In this document: positions 9,254 to 17,989 of the stretch, in pieces
How positions within the stretch are numbered: position 1 is the first letter of the stretch
How the letters are laid out: the number at the start of each line of letters is the position of its first letter
DNA from: Rhodospirillales bacterium
GTDB lineage: Bacteria > Pseudomonadota > Alphaproteobacteria > Rhodospirillales > CAMCUA01
Length of the DNA: 39,899 bases
Assembly: GCA_947470575.1 (NCBI GenBank)
Contig: CANITX010000007.1
Coordinates: forward strand, 1 to 39,899
Direction: 5' to 3'
The notes under the pieces: model-generated
The model's input: the letters and a program-made list of their open reading frames with translations, nothing else
Database searches by the model: none
Told to the model about the DNA's origin: nothing
Program-made: the position numbers and the translations under genes

Positions 9254-10321
9254 ATGATCCGACCACTCCCATTTCTTGCCCTCGTCGGTCTACTGATAGG
9301 CATCGTCGGATATTTCGCCAGCTATGTACCGCCAGGAAATCCTTTCGGCGGCTCATTCGAGGATATTTCCGTCGACTTGATCGCGGCTCCGACGTCTACC
9401 GTGGCGGCACTTAAAATCAGGCACGCATCCTCCATGCCGCCTGTCGATATCGCGCTTTTTGGTGATAGCCGTATATTGCCGGTGTCTGCACACGATGTTG
9501 GCTATCCAAGTTGCAGGTTTTTCAATTTTGCCTTAAGCGGCGAATCCATTCGTTCCAGTGTTGCGTTGATGGAGCACCTTGCCGCCATCGGCAAGGCGCC
9601 TCGCCTTGCCATCGTTGGCATCGACAATTTCGAGAGCCAATACTTCAGCAATCCCACTTGGCTGCCCCCAATGAAACGTTGGCAATCGGCGTGGACCGAT
9701 CTGGCAGTCGGCTGGCAGCGGCAAGACGTATCTATGACAAATTGGCTGCGCATGGGATGGCGTCACCTGCACACATCGGGGGAATCAGTACGCTACATGT
9801 TCGCACGGCAATTCCTCATCTCCGGCGCCAATCTGTGGCTCGACACAGCTATGCCGACAGGTAATGGACATGAAGCCAAAAGCCATCAGAGGCCACACTA
9901 TCGCATCGACGGCAGCCTCTCATATGGCGTTGCCGGCAAGGACGGGCAGGCGGACATCCCGTTACCATCGGCTCCCGAGCAAATAATCGTCGGATATCTA
10001 CGTCATGATCTGCAACGTCTGGCGCGCCAGGAACGGGATGGGCGGCGAGTTATCATCTATGAATCTCCCGTTGCTCCGACCAGCACCCGTCGATTCGCCC
10101 AGCAACCCAGCGCCTATGCAAAATTTCACAGAGAGACGTTCCTCGAAGAATGCCGGAAGTTGGGACTTGCCTGCCAAGCAGACCCAGGCTTGTTCGCTCC
10201 TGATGCGGGATGGCGTGACTCTAGCCACCCACCACCGGGCCCCTTAGGGGCCTACATCCAAACACTGATATCTGAAGCTGTCTCGGGTGATAGGGAATCG
10301 GTCTGCAACAATGATCTTTAA
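9254..10321 (+). CDS. SGNH-hydrolase-like membrane-anchored protein (AlgX/DltD-like role)
   Basis: A 355-residue protein with an N-terminal hydrophobic segment (about 5-24, signal anchor) and an extracytoplasmic domain. G70-D71-S72-R is a block-I SGNH nucleophile motif and D322-S-S-H325 is the C-terminal block-V Asp-His pair, so the catalytic Ser/Asp/His set appears present. N-F-A-L-S-G-E-S (about 89-96) and I-V-G-I-D-N-F are consistent with the intervening strands. It overlaps the MBOAT gene by 11 bp. MBOAT plus SGNH-like partner is the layout of AlgI/AlgX-J, DltB/DltD and PatA/PatB type O-acylation systems, so an acyl-transfer or acyl-esterase role on a surface glycan is inferred. I do not recognise a named family. 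Confidence 0.75.
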   Translation: MIRPLPFLALVGLLIGIVGYFASYVPPGNPFGGSFEDISVDLIAAPTSTVAALKIRHASSMPPVDIALFGDSRILPVSAHDVGYPSCRFFNFALSGESIRSSVALMEHLAAIGKAPRLAIVGIDNFESQYFSNPTWLPPMKRWQSAWTDLAVGWQRQDVSMTNWLRMGWRHLHTSGESVRYMFARQFLISGANLWLDTAMPTGNGHEAKSHQRPHYRIDGSLSYGVAGKDGQADIPLPSAPEQIIVGYLRHDLQRLARQERDGRRVIIYESPVAPTSTRRFAQQPSAYAKFHRETFLEECRKLGLACQADPGLFAPDAGWRDSSHPPPGPLGAYIQTLISEAVSGDRESVCNNDL

Positions 10322-11681
10322 CCAGTATGCCTTCGTATTCGCATTTTTACCTCTGGTGTTGGTGGCCTTCTATTTCCCACGGGCCGCGACGTTACGAGTT
10401 CCCATCCTGGTCGTTGCGTCATTCGCATTTTACAGTGTGTCGGGCTTTCAGCACGCGGTCATGCTTTTTGCAGTTATTGTCTGGGTCTATTTTCTGACAC
10501 GGGCACCTACTGTAAAGGGCAGCCGGATACGGTTGATCGCCACGATTACACCACCCTTGCTTGCGCTCATATATGGCAAGTATCTAGGGTTTCTCCTGTC
10601 TTCGTTCTTAGCTATTACCAATCTGCCATCAGAACCTTTTGGTATTTTTGAAAACATTCTGCTCCCAGCCGGAATTTCTTTTTATACCTTCCATTTGTTG
10701 TCCTTTGCCATTGACCGCTATCGTGGCGATATCCCAGAGTCGCCGCCCTTTGAGCGCTTCACGGCCTACATTGCATTTTTCCCACAGCTCGTAGCCGGTC
10801 CGATCGTTCGCTATCACCAGATGGGCGGATATCTGGAGCGACTACCCCAGTTTCGATTGACAACCGAAGATGCAGCCCGCGGCATCGCCCACATTTGTAT
10901 CGGCATGACCGCCAAGGTTCTGTTAGCCGATACCCTCGATGCCCACCTGGCAGCATATGTAGCCGACCCGGGCAGCCTTTCTGTTTTGACGAGCCTATAT
11001 GTCGTAGCTGCATACAGCTTTCAGATTTATTTCGACTTCTTCGGATATTCGCTGGTGGCCATCGGGCTTGGATTGCTGTTTGGCATTCGCCTGCCCCAGA
11101 ATTTCGACCGGCCATACGAGGCACGCAATCCCCGTGAATTTTGGCGGCGATGGCATATGACCCTATCTTTCTGGATACGCGACTACCTTTACATCCCTCT
11201 TTCCGGTAATCGCCGTTATGTGCGCAATATCCTAATCGTGTTCGCTATTTGCGGCTTTTGGCATGGCGCTGGATGGACCTTCCTGGCGTGGGGTGTGTTC
11301 CATGGCGTTTTGGTCGTCGTCTACCACCGGTTTTCCCGAGTTTGGGACAGCCTGCCGATTCTCCTCCAGCAAGGATTAACCTTTGCCCTAGTATCCCTCG
11401 GCTGGACTCTGTTCCTATTCGACTTCTCTGAGTTACGCCAGTTCATGATCAGCCTGGCCGGCCTGGCCCCCGTACATCAGGCAGACCCGAATATCGGCAT
11501 GTGGACGATGCTGGCCATCGCAGCCTTAGCCTGCTTCGCCTTTCCTTACGAGCGTTGGGCCGAAGGTATCGGCGATGGTCGCCTGACAGTGCTGGCACGA
11601 ACTGCAGGCTGCGCCATCATGCTGGTCTGGACACTTCTCTTCTTTGACCGTTCAAGCGACTTTATCTATTTCCGCTTCTGA
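10311..11681 (+). CDS. MBOAT family O-acyltransferase (AlgI/PatA-like)
   Basis: A 456-residue polytopic membrane protein of the membrane-bound O-acyltransferase family. The start M-I-F-N-Q-Y-A-F-x-F is typical of AlgI-like proteins and places the ATG at 10311, inside the end of the SGNH-like gene. The AlgI signature W-H-M-T-L-S-F-W-I-R-D-Y (H282) and the invariant second His in G-F-W-H-G-A-G-W (H318) are both intact. Such proteins move acyl groups from cytoplasmic acyl-CoA across the membrane onto glycans, usually handing over to a periplasmic SGNH protein such as the one encoded just upstream. Base composition dips: 26 of the first 60 bases are G or C, against 44 of 60 in a hemC stretch. That suggests later acquisition, although membrane-helix codons contribute. 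Confidence 0.93.
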   Translation: MIFNQYAFVFAFLPLVLVAFYFPRAATLRVPILVVASFAFYSVSGFQHAVMLFAVIVWVYFLTRAPTVKGSRIRLIATITPPLLALIYGKYLGFLLSSFLAITNLPSEPFGIFENILLPAGISFYTFHLLSFAIDRYRGDIPESPPFERFTAYIAFFPQLVAGPIVRYHQMGGYLERLPQFRLTTEDAARGIAHICIGMTAKVLLADTLDAHLAAYVADPGSLSVLTSLYVVAAYSFQIYFDFFGYSLVAIGLGLLFGIRLPQNFDRPYEARNPREFWRRWHMTLSFWIRDYLYIPLSGNRRYVRNILIVFAICGFWHGAGWTFLAWGVFHGVLVVVYHRFSRVWDSLPILLQQGLTFALVSLGWTLFLFDFSELRQFMISLAGLAPVHQADPNIGMWTMLAIAALACFAFPYERWAEGIGDGRLTVLARTAGCAIMLVWTLLFFDRSSDFIYFRF

Positions 11682-11694
11682 GAACCTGCCCGCC

Positions 11695-13086
11695 TCAGGC
11701 GCGGGGCATGCGGTTCCAGGCATCGAGGGCGGCTATCTTGTAAGCTTCCGCCAGCGTCGGATAATTGAAGGTATTTTCGATAAAATACTCAAGGGTACCC
11801 TTTAGGTTCAGCACTGCCTGACCGATGTGGACCAGTTCCGTGGCGCCTTCGCCGACGATATGGACCCCCAGAAGTCGGCGGGTCTTGATTGAAAACAGCA
11901 TCTTCATCAGGCCATGCTCGATGCCCATGATGTGCCCGCGCGACGTTTCGCGGAAGCGGGCCAAGCCGCACTCATACGGGATGCCGCGCTGGCGGACCTC
12001 TTCCTCGGTCATACCGACGGAGGAAATTTCCGGCACCGCATAAATGCCGTAGGGATAGAACTCCGGTGCCGGCGGTGCCGGCGTGTTGAAGGCATGGCAC
12101 GTGGCGATACGCCCCTGCTCCATAGACGTCGATGCCAAGCTGGGAAATCCGATGACGTCCCCCGCACCGTAGATATGAGGCACCGACGTCTGAAAGGTCT
12201 GGGGATCGACAGACAGGCGGCCGCGATCGTCTGCGCTCAGGCCACAGGCGGCCAGGTTGAGTGCTGCCGTATCGCCCACCCGGCCGGCGGCGAAGAGCAG
12301 CATTTCCGAACGCACCTGACGTCCATCCTCTAGAACGACGACCGGCCAGCCGTTGCTGAATTCGATGTGATCGACCTTGGTTCCCAGGCGGATGGAAATG
12401 CCTCGATCGCGCAACTGGTGTGTAAACTCGGCGATCAGTTCCCGATCGACGAAATCGAGTATGGTCGGCCGCGACTCGATCAAGCAAACGGCGACATCGA
12501 GAGCGCTGAAAATAGTTGCGTATTCGACCCCGATAACACCACCGCCAACGACCGTCATGCTACGCGGCAGACGCGGCAAATCGACAATATCGTCGCTATC
12601 GAAAACGCTGATGCCGTCGAACGGAACATGTGTAGGGCGATAGGGGCGCGAACCGACGGCGATGAGAAAGCGGTCGCCTTCGATGACCTTGACCTCATCG
12701 GGGGATACGCGCACCTCAATCCGGTGTTGATCGAGGAAGCGTGCTTCCCCTATCAAGCTTTGCACGCCGTTGCGGGCAAATTGGTGCTCCAACACATCCA
12801 CTTCATGATCCAGGGTCTTATGTAGGCGCAACAGCAAATCCTTGGCATCGAGGTCTTTTTTGACCCGATAGGCACGTCCGTAAAAGCCGCGTTCCCGCCA
12901 GCCGGTCAGATTGAGCACGGTTTCACGCAGGGTTTTCGACGGAATGGTGCCGGTATGCACGGACACGCCGCCGACGCGCCGACCCTTTTCGACCACCAGA
13001 ACGGAATGGCCGAACTTCGCGGCCTGAATCGCGCCGCGCCGGCCAGCCGGGCCGCTGCCAATGACGACAAGGTCGTATGTGACCAT
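11695..13086 (-). CDS. sthA: Si-specific NAD(P)(+) transhydrogenase, soluble
   Basis: A 463-residue flavoprotein of the pyridine-nucleotide-disulfide oxidoreductase fold. The FAD motif is G10-S-G-P-A-G15; the NAD motif V-V-G-G-G-V-I-G-V-E lies near residue 180; the C-terminal dimerisation domain ends with N-Y-P-T-L-A-E-A-Y-K. Where lipoamide dehydrogenase has its redox Cys pair, this protein reads V-S-V-H-T-G-T-I-P-S-K-T (41-52), with no Cys. That is the mark of SthA, which swaps hydride between NADPH and NAD without a disulfide. It lies 13 bp from the convergent MBOAT stop codon, and 85 bp separate its start from the next upstream coding end (htpX). Confidence 0.93.
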   Translation of the reverse strand: MVTYDLVVIGSGPAGRRGAIQAAKFGHSVLVVEKGRRVGGVSVHTGTIPSKTLRETVLNLTGWRERGFYGRAYRVKKDLDAKDLLLRLHKTLDHEVDVLEHQFARNGVQSLIGEARFLDQHRIEVRVSPDEVKVIEGDRFLIAVGSRPYRPTHVPFDGISVFDSDDIVDLPRLPRSMTVVGGGVIGVEYATIFSALDVAVCLIESRPTILDFVDRELIAEFTHQLRDRGISIRLGTKVDHIEFSNGWPVVVLEDGRQVRSEMLLFAAGRVGDTAALNLAACGLSADDRGRLSVDPQTFQTSVPHIYGAGDVIGFPSLASTSMEQGRIATCHAFNTPAPPAPEFYPYGIYAVPEISSVGMTEEEVRQRGIPYECGLARFRETSRGHIMGIEHGLMKMLFSIKTRRLLGVHIVGEGATELVHIGQAVLNLKGTLEYFIENTFNYPTLAEAYKIAALDAWNRMPRA

Positions 13087-13171
13087 GCAGGTGTATCCTA
13101 ATGTAGCCCTTTGACCCGCCGTAACGTAGCAGTCGGGCTAGGGAATAGGAATAAAAACCGAAATCCTGAAT

Positions 13172-14083
13172 TTAGCCCCAGGGCCGGTGTGTGCGACGGG
13201 TCGTGCCGGTATTCGGTATGGGCGACGGACGGGAAACGACGACCATCTCGCGCAATCGGCGGATTCGGTTTTCCATATTGGGATGAGTCGAAAACAGGCC
13301 GTCCACCGCGTGCGCATGCAGCGGGTTGACGATGAATAGATGCGCCGTCGCCGGATTAGCTTCCGCCTCGGGGTTATCGACCTGCCGGGCGGCACCGTCG
13401 AGCTTGGCCAATGCCGAAGCAAGCCATAGGGGCTGACCGCAGATTTCGGCGCCTTCACGATCCGCCTCATACTCGCGGGAGCGTGAAATCGCCATCTGCA
13501 CCAGCATCGCGGCGATCGGCGCCAGGATGACCACGGCGACGGTGCCGATGGCGCCAAGCGGATTGTTATTGTTGCGGTCGTTGCCGTGGCCGAAAAAGAA
13601 CGCGAAGTTGGCGAGCATGCCGAGCGCCCCGGCAATCGTCGCCGTGACGGTCATGATCAGGGTATCGCGGTTCTTCACATGCGCCAGTTCATGGGCCATG
13701 ACGCCGGCGATCTCTTCGCGGCTCAGCGCCTGCAGCAGGCCGGTGGTGGCGGCGACGGCGGCATTTTCCGGATTGCGCCCGGTGGCAAAGGCGTTCGGTT
13801 GCGGATTGTCGATAAGATAAACTCGAGGCATCGGCAGTCCAGCGCGTTGCGCCAGATCTGCGACAATACTGTGGAACTCTGGCGCGCTGCGGGCATCCAC
13901 CGGCTGCGCGCCGTACATGCCGAGCACCATTTTATCGGAATTCCAATAGGCGAAGGCATTCATGACAATCGCAAGACCGAAGGCCAGCACCATGCCCTGC
14001 TCGCCGCCAATCATGAACCCGACGGCCACGAACAACGCCGTCAACCCGGACAGCAGGATTGTCGTGCGCAGATAGCCTCTCAC
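13172..14083 (-). CDS. htpX: zinc metalloprotease HtpX (M48B)
   Basis: A 303-residue inner-membrane protease. Two N-terminal transmembrane segments (about 7-47) precede the zinc motif H131-E132-L-A-H135. The third ligand is E204 in S-R-E-Y-E-A-D, and further hydrophobic segments lie between 145 and 200. HtpX cleaves misfolded membrane proteins on the cytoplasmic side, complementing FtsH. Length is normal. The C-terminal 20 residues are Pro/Thr/Arg-rich and variable. In several alphaproteobacterial groups htpX adjoins the sdhAF4-rsmB pair; here it is 4 kb away, separated by the SGNH/MBOAT pair and sthA. Two hairpin-forming repeats lie just upstream of its start. Confidence 0.95.
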   Translation of the reverse strand: MRGYLRTTILLSGLTALFVAVGFMIGGEQGMVLAFGLAIVMNAFAYWNSDKMVLGMYGAQPVDARSAPEFHSIVADLAQRAGLPMPRVYLIDNPQPNAFATGRNPENAAVAATTGLLQALSREEIAGVMAHELAHVKNRDTLIMTVTATIAGALGMLANFAFFFGHGNDRNNNNPLGAIGTVAVVILAPIAAMLVQMAISRSREYEADREGAEICGQPLWLASALAKLDGAARQVDNPEAEANPATAHLFIVNPLHAHAVDGLFSTHPNMENRIRRLREMVVVSRPSPIPNTGTTRRTHRPWG

Positions 14084-14110
14084 CGAACCCGCTCCTCATG
14101 TATTTCCAAC

Positions 14111-14152
14111 GGGACGCACCGCGCGTCCCGCGCAACGGACTAATTGCGTTGC
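14111..14152. repeat. two adjacent hairpins between acs and htpX
   Basis: GGGACGC (14111-14117) and GCGTCCC (14123-14129) form a perfect 7-bp stem with a 5-nt loop. GCAACG (14132-14137) and CGTTGC (14147-14152) form a 6-bp stem with a 9-nt loop. They occupy most of the 116-bp gap, downstream of acs and 28 nt upstream of the htpX start on the minus strand. Neither is followed by a T tract on either strand, so they are not standard intrinsic terminators. They may act as mRNA-stabilising structures, Rho-dependent end points or a regulator site. Confidence 0.4.
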
Positions 14153-14199
14153 AGAGGGGCCAACTTCAAGCCCCGGCCTAGCATCACGATATCGCGGCC

Positions 14200-16137
14200 C
14201 TAACGATTCATCCGGTTATCGACCAGATCCGTGACGACGCCGGGATCGGCCAGCGTCGAGGTGTCGCCCAAATTGGAAAAATCGTTTTCGGCGATCTTGC
14301 GCAGAATTCGGCGCATGATCTTGCCGGAACGCGTCTTGGGCAGGCCCGGCGCCCATTGGATCAGATCGGGCTGAGCGATGGGGCCGATTTCCTTGCGCAC
14401 CCATTGCACCAGTTCCTTGCGCAGCTCTTCCGTCTGACGCTCCCCGGCGATCAAGGTGACATAGGCGTAGATACCTTGGCCCTTGATGTCGTGGGGATAG
14501 CCAACGACGGCGGCTTCCGCCACCTTGGGATGGGCGACCAGCGCGCTTTCCACTTCGGCCGTACCCATGCGATGCCCCGAGACGTTGAGCACGTCGTCGA
14601 CCCGGCCGGTGATCCAGTAATAGCCGTCCTCGTCGCGCCGGCAGCCGTCGCCGGTGAAGTACCAGCCAGGGTATGCCGAAAAGTAGGTTTCGACGAAGCG
14701 CTGGTGATCGCCGAACACCGTGCGCATCTGGCCGGGCCATGAATCGATCAGGCACAAGTTGCCCGAGCAGGCCCCCGACAATTCCTTGCCTTCCGCATCG
14801 ACGATGGCCGGCTTGACACCGAAGAACGGCCGGGTCGCGGAGCCGGGTTTGAGCGCCGTGGCGCCGGGCAGCGGCGTGATCAGAATGCCGCCGGTTTCCG
14901 TTTGCCACCAGGTATCGACGACTGGGCAGCGCCCATCGCCGACCACGTTGTAATACCACAACCAAGCCTCGGGATTGATCGGCTCGCCGACCGAACCGAG
15001 GATGCGCAGCGACTTGCGGCTGGTCTTCTTCACCGGTGCGTCGCCCTCGCGCATCAGGGCGCGGATAGCGGTCGGCGCAGTATAGAAGATGTTCACCTTG
15101 TGCTTGTCGCAGACCTGCCAGAAACGCGACGAGTCGGGATAGTTCGGCACGCCTTCGAACATCAGCGTGGTGGCCCCGTTTGCCAGCGGACCGTAAAGGA
15201 TGTAGCTGTGACCGGTGACCCAACCGACGTCGGCGGTACACCAGTAGATGTCGCCATCGTGGTAATCGAAGACGTACTGATGGGTCATCGAGGCATAGAC
15301 CATGTAGCCGCCGGTGGTGTGCAGCACCCCCTTCGGCTTGCCGGTCGAGCCCGAGGTATAGAGGATGAACAGCGGATCCTCTGCGTTCATCTCCGCCGGG
15401 GGACAGACAGGCGACGCCGCCTTTGTTACCTCGTGGTACCAAACGTCACGGCCTTCTTTCCAAGCGATAGAGCCGCCGGTGTGGCGCACGGTCACCACAT
15501 GGCGCACGGTCGAACATTTTACGACAGCGGCGTCGGTATTGGCTTTGAGCGGAATCTTGCGCCCGCCGCGCACGCCTTCATCGGCGGTGATGACGCAGAC
15601 CGACTTGCCGTCTTGAATGCGCCCGGCCAGCGCATCGGGCGAGAAGCCGCCGAACACCACCGAGTGAATGGCACCGATACGGGCGCAGGCGAGCATAGCC
15701 ACCGCCGCCTCGGGAATCATCGGCATGTAAATGGTGATGATGTCGCCCTTGCCGAAACCAAGGCTTTTCAGCGCGTTGGCAAGGCGGCAAACGGCCTCAT
15801 GCAGCTGGCGATAGGTGATCGCCTTGCTATCCTTGGGATCGTCGCCTTCCCATAGGATCGCGGTCTGATTGCCGCGTTTGGCAAGGTGACGGTCCAGGCA
15901 GTTGGCTGAGGCGTTCAGCGTACCGTCGTAGAACCACTTGATGGAGACGGGTGCCTTGAAATCGGTGGCCTTGATCTTGCTATAGGGCTTGATCCAGTCG
16001 ATGCGCTTGCCATGTTCGGCCCAGAAGCCCTCCGGATCATCGACAGAGCGCTTGTACATCGCCAAATATTTAGCGTTATCGCACCAGGCCGACTTTGCAA
16101 GGGTGTCGACTACCGGAAAGAGGTGCTGTTCGCTCAT
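14200..16137 (-). CDS. acs: acetate--CoA ligase
   Basis: A 645-residue AMP-forming acetyl-CoA synthetase, full length for the family. It activates acetate to acetyl-AMP and then acetyl-CoA. Visible motifs are the P-loop-like [19 protein letters not shown] in the acetate pocket, the hinge [10 protein letters not shown] and the C-terminal lysine motif T-R-S-G-K606-I-M-R-R, where acetylation controls activity in other bacteria. GGGAGGG sits about 10-12 nt upstream of the ATG. It follows nhaD on the same strand with a 146-bp gap. No acetyltransferase or deacetylase partner is nearby. Confidence 0.97.
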   Translation of the reverse strand: MSEQHLFPVVDTLAKSAWCDNAKYLAMYKRSVDDPEGFWAEHGKRIDWIKPYSKIKATDFKAPVSIKWFYDGTLNASANCLDRHLAKRGNQTAILWEGDDPKDSKAITYRQLHEAVCRLANALKSLGFGKGDIITIYMPMIPEAAVAMLACARIGAIHSVVFGGFSPDALAGRIQDGKSVCVITADEGVRGGRKIPLKANTDAAVVKCSTVRHVVTVRHTGGSIAWKEGRDVWYHEVTKAASPVCPPAEMNAEDPLFILYTSGSTGKPKGVLHTTGGYMVYASMTHQYVFDYHDGDIYWCTADVGWVTGHSYILYGPLANGATTLMFEGVPNYPDSSRFWQVCDKHKVNIFYTAPTAIRALMREGDAPVKKTSRKSLRILGSVGEPINPEAWLWYYNVVGDGRCPVVDTWWQTETGGILITPLPGATALKPGSATRPFFGVKPAIVDAEGKELSGACSGNLCLIDSWPGQMRTVFGDHQRFVETYFSAYPGWYFTGDGCRRDEDGYYWITGRVDDVLNVSGHRMGTAEVESALVAHPKVAEAAVVGYPHDIKGQGIYAYVTLIAGERQTEELRKELVQWVRKEIGPIAQPDLIQWAPGLPKTRSGKIMRRILRKIAENDFSNLGDTSTLADPGVVTDLVDNRMNR

Positions 16138-16283
16138 AGTGCCTTAACCCTCCCTGTCAACGCGGCCGTCGATGCGGCCGACCTTCGCTTTTGCTCGCAC
16201 GCGGCGGACCGGCGGATTATCTCAGAAGGCCGGCCGGTGACAAGGGCGGCACCCCACCGGTCTGGCCAGGCCTTGAAAGCCGG

Positions 16284-17567
16284 TTAGTGCAGCAACCGGT
16301 ACTGAACAAGGTAAACGCCGGCACCGGCCAAATAGCCAACCAGCGCCAAGCCGCTGATCTTCTTCACGTACCAGAAGAAATGTATCTTCTCCAAACCCAT
16401 GGCGGCGACGCCCGCCGCCGAGCCAATAATAAGGATCGAGCCGCCGGTACCCGCGCAATAAGCCAGGAACTCCCAAAGAAAATGATCCGGTGGGTATTGC
16501 ATCATACCATACATGCCCATGGAGGCAGCCACCAACGGCACGTTGTCGACGATCGCACTGACCAACCCGATGATAAAAACGATGACTTCCAAACGTCCTA
16601 TAGTTTGGTCAAGCCACTGGGCCAGAGAGGTCAGGATATGGGTATGCTCCAGCGTCGCAACCGCAAGGAGGATGCCAATGAAGAAGACGATCGAACCCAT
16701 ATCGATCTTGCTCAGCGCGTGAACCAAGGTCAGATGGTGCTTGAAGGCATCCTCCTTTCGGCGATGCACCAGATCGCCCACCAGCCAAAGGATGCCCAGC
16801 CCGAACAGGATGCCAAGGAACGGGGGCAGATGCGTCATCGTCTTGAACGCCGGCACCGCCACCAGAACCCCCAGTCCGAGTAAGAACATCAGGTTGCGCT
16901 CGAACTCGGTGGTGCGGATGCCATGGGTACTTTCGACCGCTTCCGGAGACACCACACTGCGTCCCCGCAAGGCATAGGCCGTAATGCCCAAGGGTACCAT
17001 CAAGCTCAGGGCAGCCGGCAGAAACACCCCTTCGACAATGGCCATGGCCGTAATCTGACCGCCGATCCAAAGCATGGTGGTCGTCACATCGCCGATCGGT
17101 GACCAGGCACCACCGGCATTGGCTGCTATGACGATGATGCCTGCGAAAAACAAGCGATCTTCATGCTTGGCTAGAAGCTTCCGCATCAAGGAAATCATCA
17201 CGATAGTGGTCGTCAGGTTATCGAGGATAGCGCTGAGAAAGAATGCAACGAAGCCAACGAGCCACAGGAGGGTTGGCAGTTTCGATGTGCGGACGCGCTT
17301 GGTGATAACCTCGAAGCCGTTGTGAGCATCCACGACTTCGACGATGGTCATGGCGCCCATCAAGAAGAATACGATCTGAGCGGTCGCCGTCACCGACTCG
17401 CCCAATTGCGCACCCACCGTGGACGCATCACTATGGGAAACCGCATAGACGGTCCACAACAGGCCCGCGCCCACGAGGGCGGACGCCGACTTATTGATCT
17501 TGATCGGATGTTCCAGGGCGATGGCCGCATAGGCGACGATAAAGATAACGACGATTGCGGTCAGCAT
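16284..17567 (-). CDS. nhaD: sodium:proton antiporter NhaD
   Basis: A 427-residue membrane protein of the ion-transporter superfamily, NhaD type. It exchanges cytoplasmic Na+ or Li+ for protons and is common in marine and alkaline-tolerant bacteria. Around twelve hydrophobic segments are visible. Conserved-looking pieces include L-D-N-L-T-T-T-I-V-M, N-A-G-G-A-W-S-P-I-G-D-V-T-T-T-M-L-W and S-A-I-V-D-N-V-P-L-V-A-A, which are NhaD/ArsB-like signatures with the ion-binding Asp and Thr residues. The start gives a very hydrophobic N-terminus. It is preceded by an unusually long 422-bp gap holding a strong hairpin, which could be a regulated leader. Confidence 0.92.
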   Translation of the reverse strand: MLTAIVVIFIVAYAAIALEHPIKINKSASALVGAGLLWTVYAVSHSDASTVGAQLGESVTATAQIVFFLMGAMTIVEVVDAHNGFEVITKRVRTSKLPTLLWLVGFVAFFLSAILDNLTTTIVMISLMRKLLAKHEDRLFFAGIIVIAANAGGAWSPIGDVTTTMLWIGGQITAMAIVEGVFLPAALSLMVPLGITAYALRGRSVVSPEAVESTHGIRTTEFERNLMFLLGLGVLVAVPAFKTMTHLPPFLGILFGLGILWLVGDLVHRRKEDAFKHHLTLVHALSKIDMGSIVFFIGILLAVATLEHTHILTSLAQWLDQTIGRLEVIVFIIGLVSAIVDNVPLVAASMGMYGMMQYPPDHFLWEFLAYCAGTGGSILIIGSAAGVAAMGLEKIHFFWYVKKISGLALVGYLAGAGVYLVQYRLLH

Positions 17568-17989
17568 GCGGCAATGCTTCGTTCAAAAGGAATCGGGAAA
17601 TTCATGATCGAGGAGCCGCCGAGACGGGCTAAAGCGGCAAGGGAGATAGAAGACGGACCTGACAATCCCGCCAGGGCGCGGCGAAAATGCCGGCGGGAAA
17701 TGTGCGCGACACAGGTAGCGAAAGGGTGCGAAACGTGAACACACGCGCAATGGCTCCCGCGCGGCGGCCCGCCCGGCGCATAACTTGCCAATGCCATTAC
17801 CACTCGTGCGCAGGCTCTCGAAGCAACCCTACACATCTCAAACAATGCCCTCAAGTTGCGACCTGCCGGCACCTGGATTTCCGGATATTCCAAGTGCCTA
17901 CCGGCGGCATATCCGATGCGAACGGCAATCTTAAGTACGCCCCTGTTCCCCCGGCAAGGCGGACTGGCGGTGGAGCTAAGCCTTAGTCC
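17568..17989. other. 422-bp gap between nhaD and lysR, no convincing gene
   Basis: Both flanking genes are on the minus strand, so this is the 3' flank of lysR and the probable leader of nhaD. Frames on both strands encode Arg/Pro/Cys-rich sequences without domain, ribosome site or codon bias, so I call no gene. The notable element is a hairpin at 17868-17898. I see no confident promoter, terminator or known riboswitch class. Confidence 0.5.
17868..17898 (-). repeat. 10-bp stem hairpin in the nhaD leader region
   Basis: The arms at 17868-17877 and 17889-17898 pair over 10 bp on the minus-strand RNA with a single G-U pair and an 11-nt loop. The stem can be extended by a further GCC/GGC after a 4-nt bulge. 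It sits about 92 nt past the lysR stop and about 300 nt before the nhaD start. No T run follows, so it is a poor terminator. It could belong to a structured leader or be a protein site; the sequence does not decide. Confidence 0.4.

Noticed and set aside
13584-14143. Plus-strand frame of 185 codons across htpX
   Set aside because: Shadow of htpX; no ribosome site or domain.
14902-15855. A 317-codon plus-strand frame inside acs
   Set aside because: Arg/His-rich sequence without homology signals; acs is clearly the coding strand.
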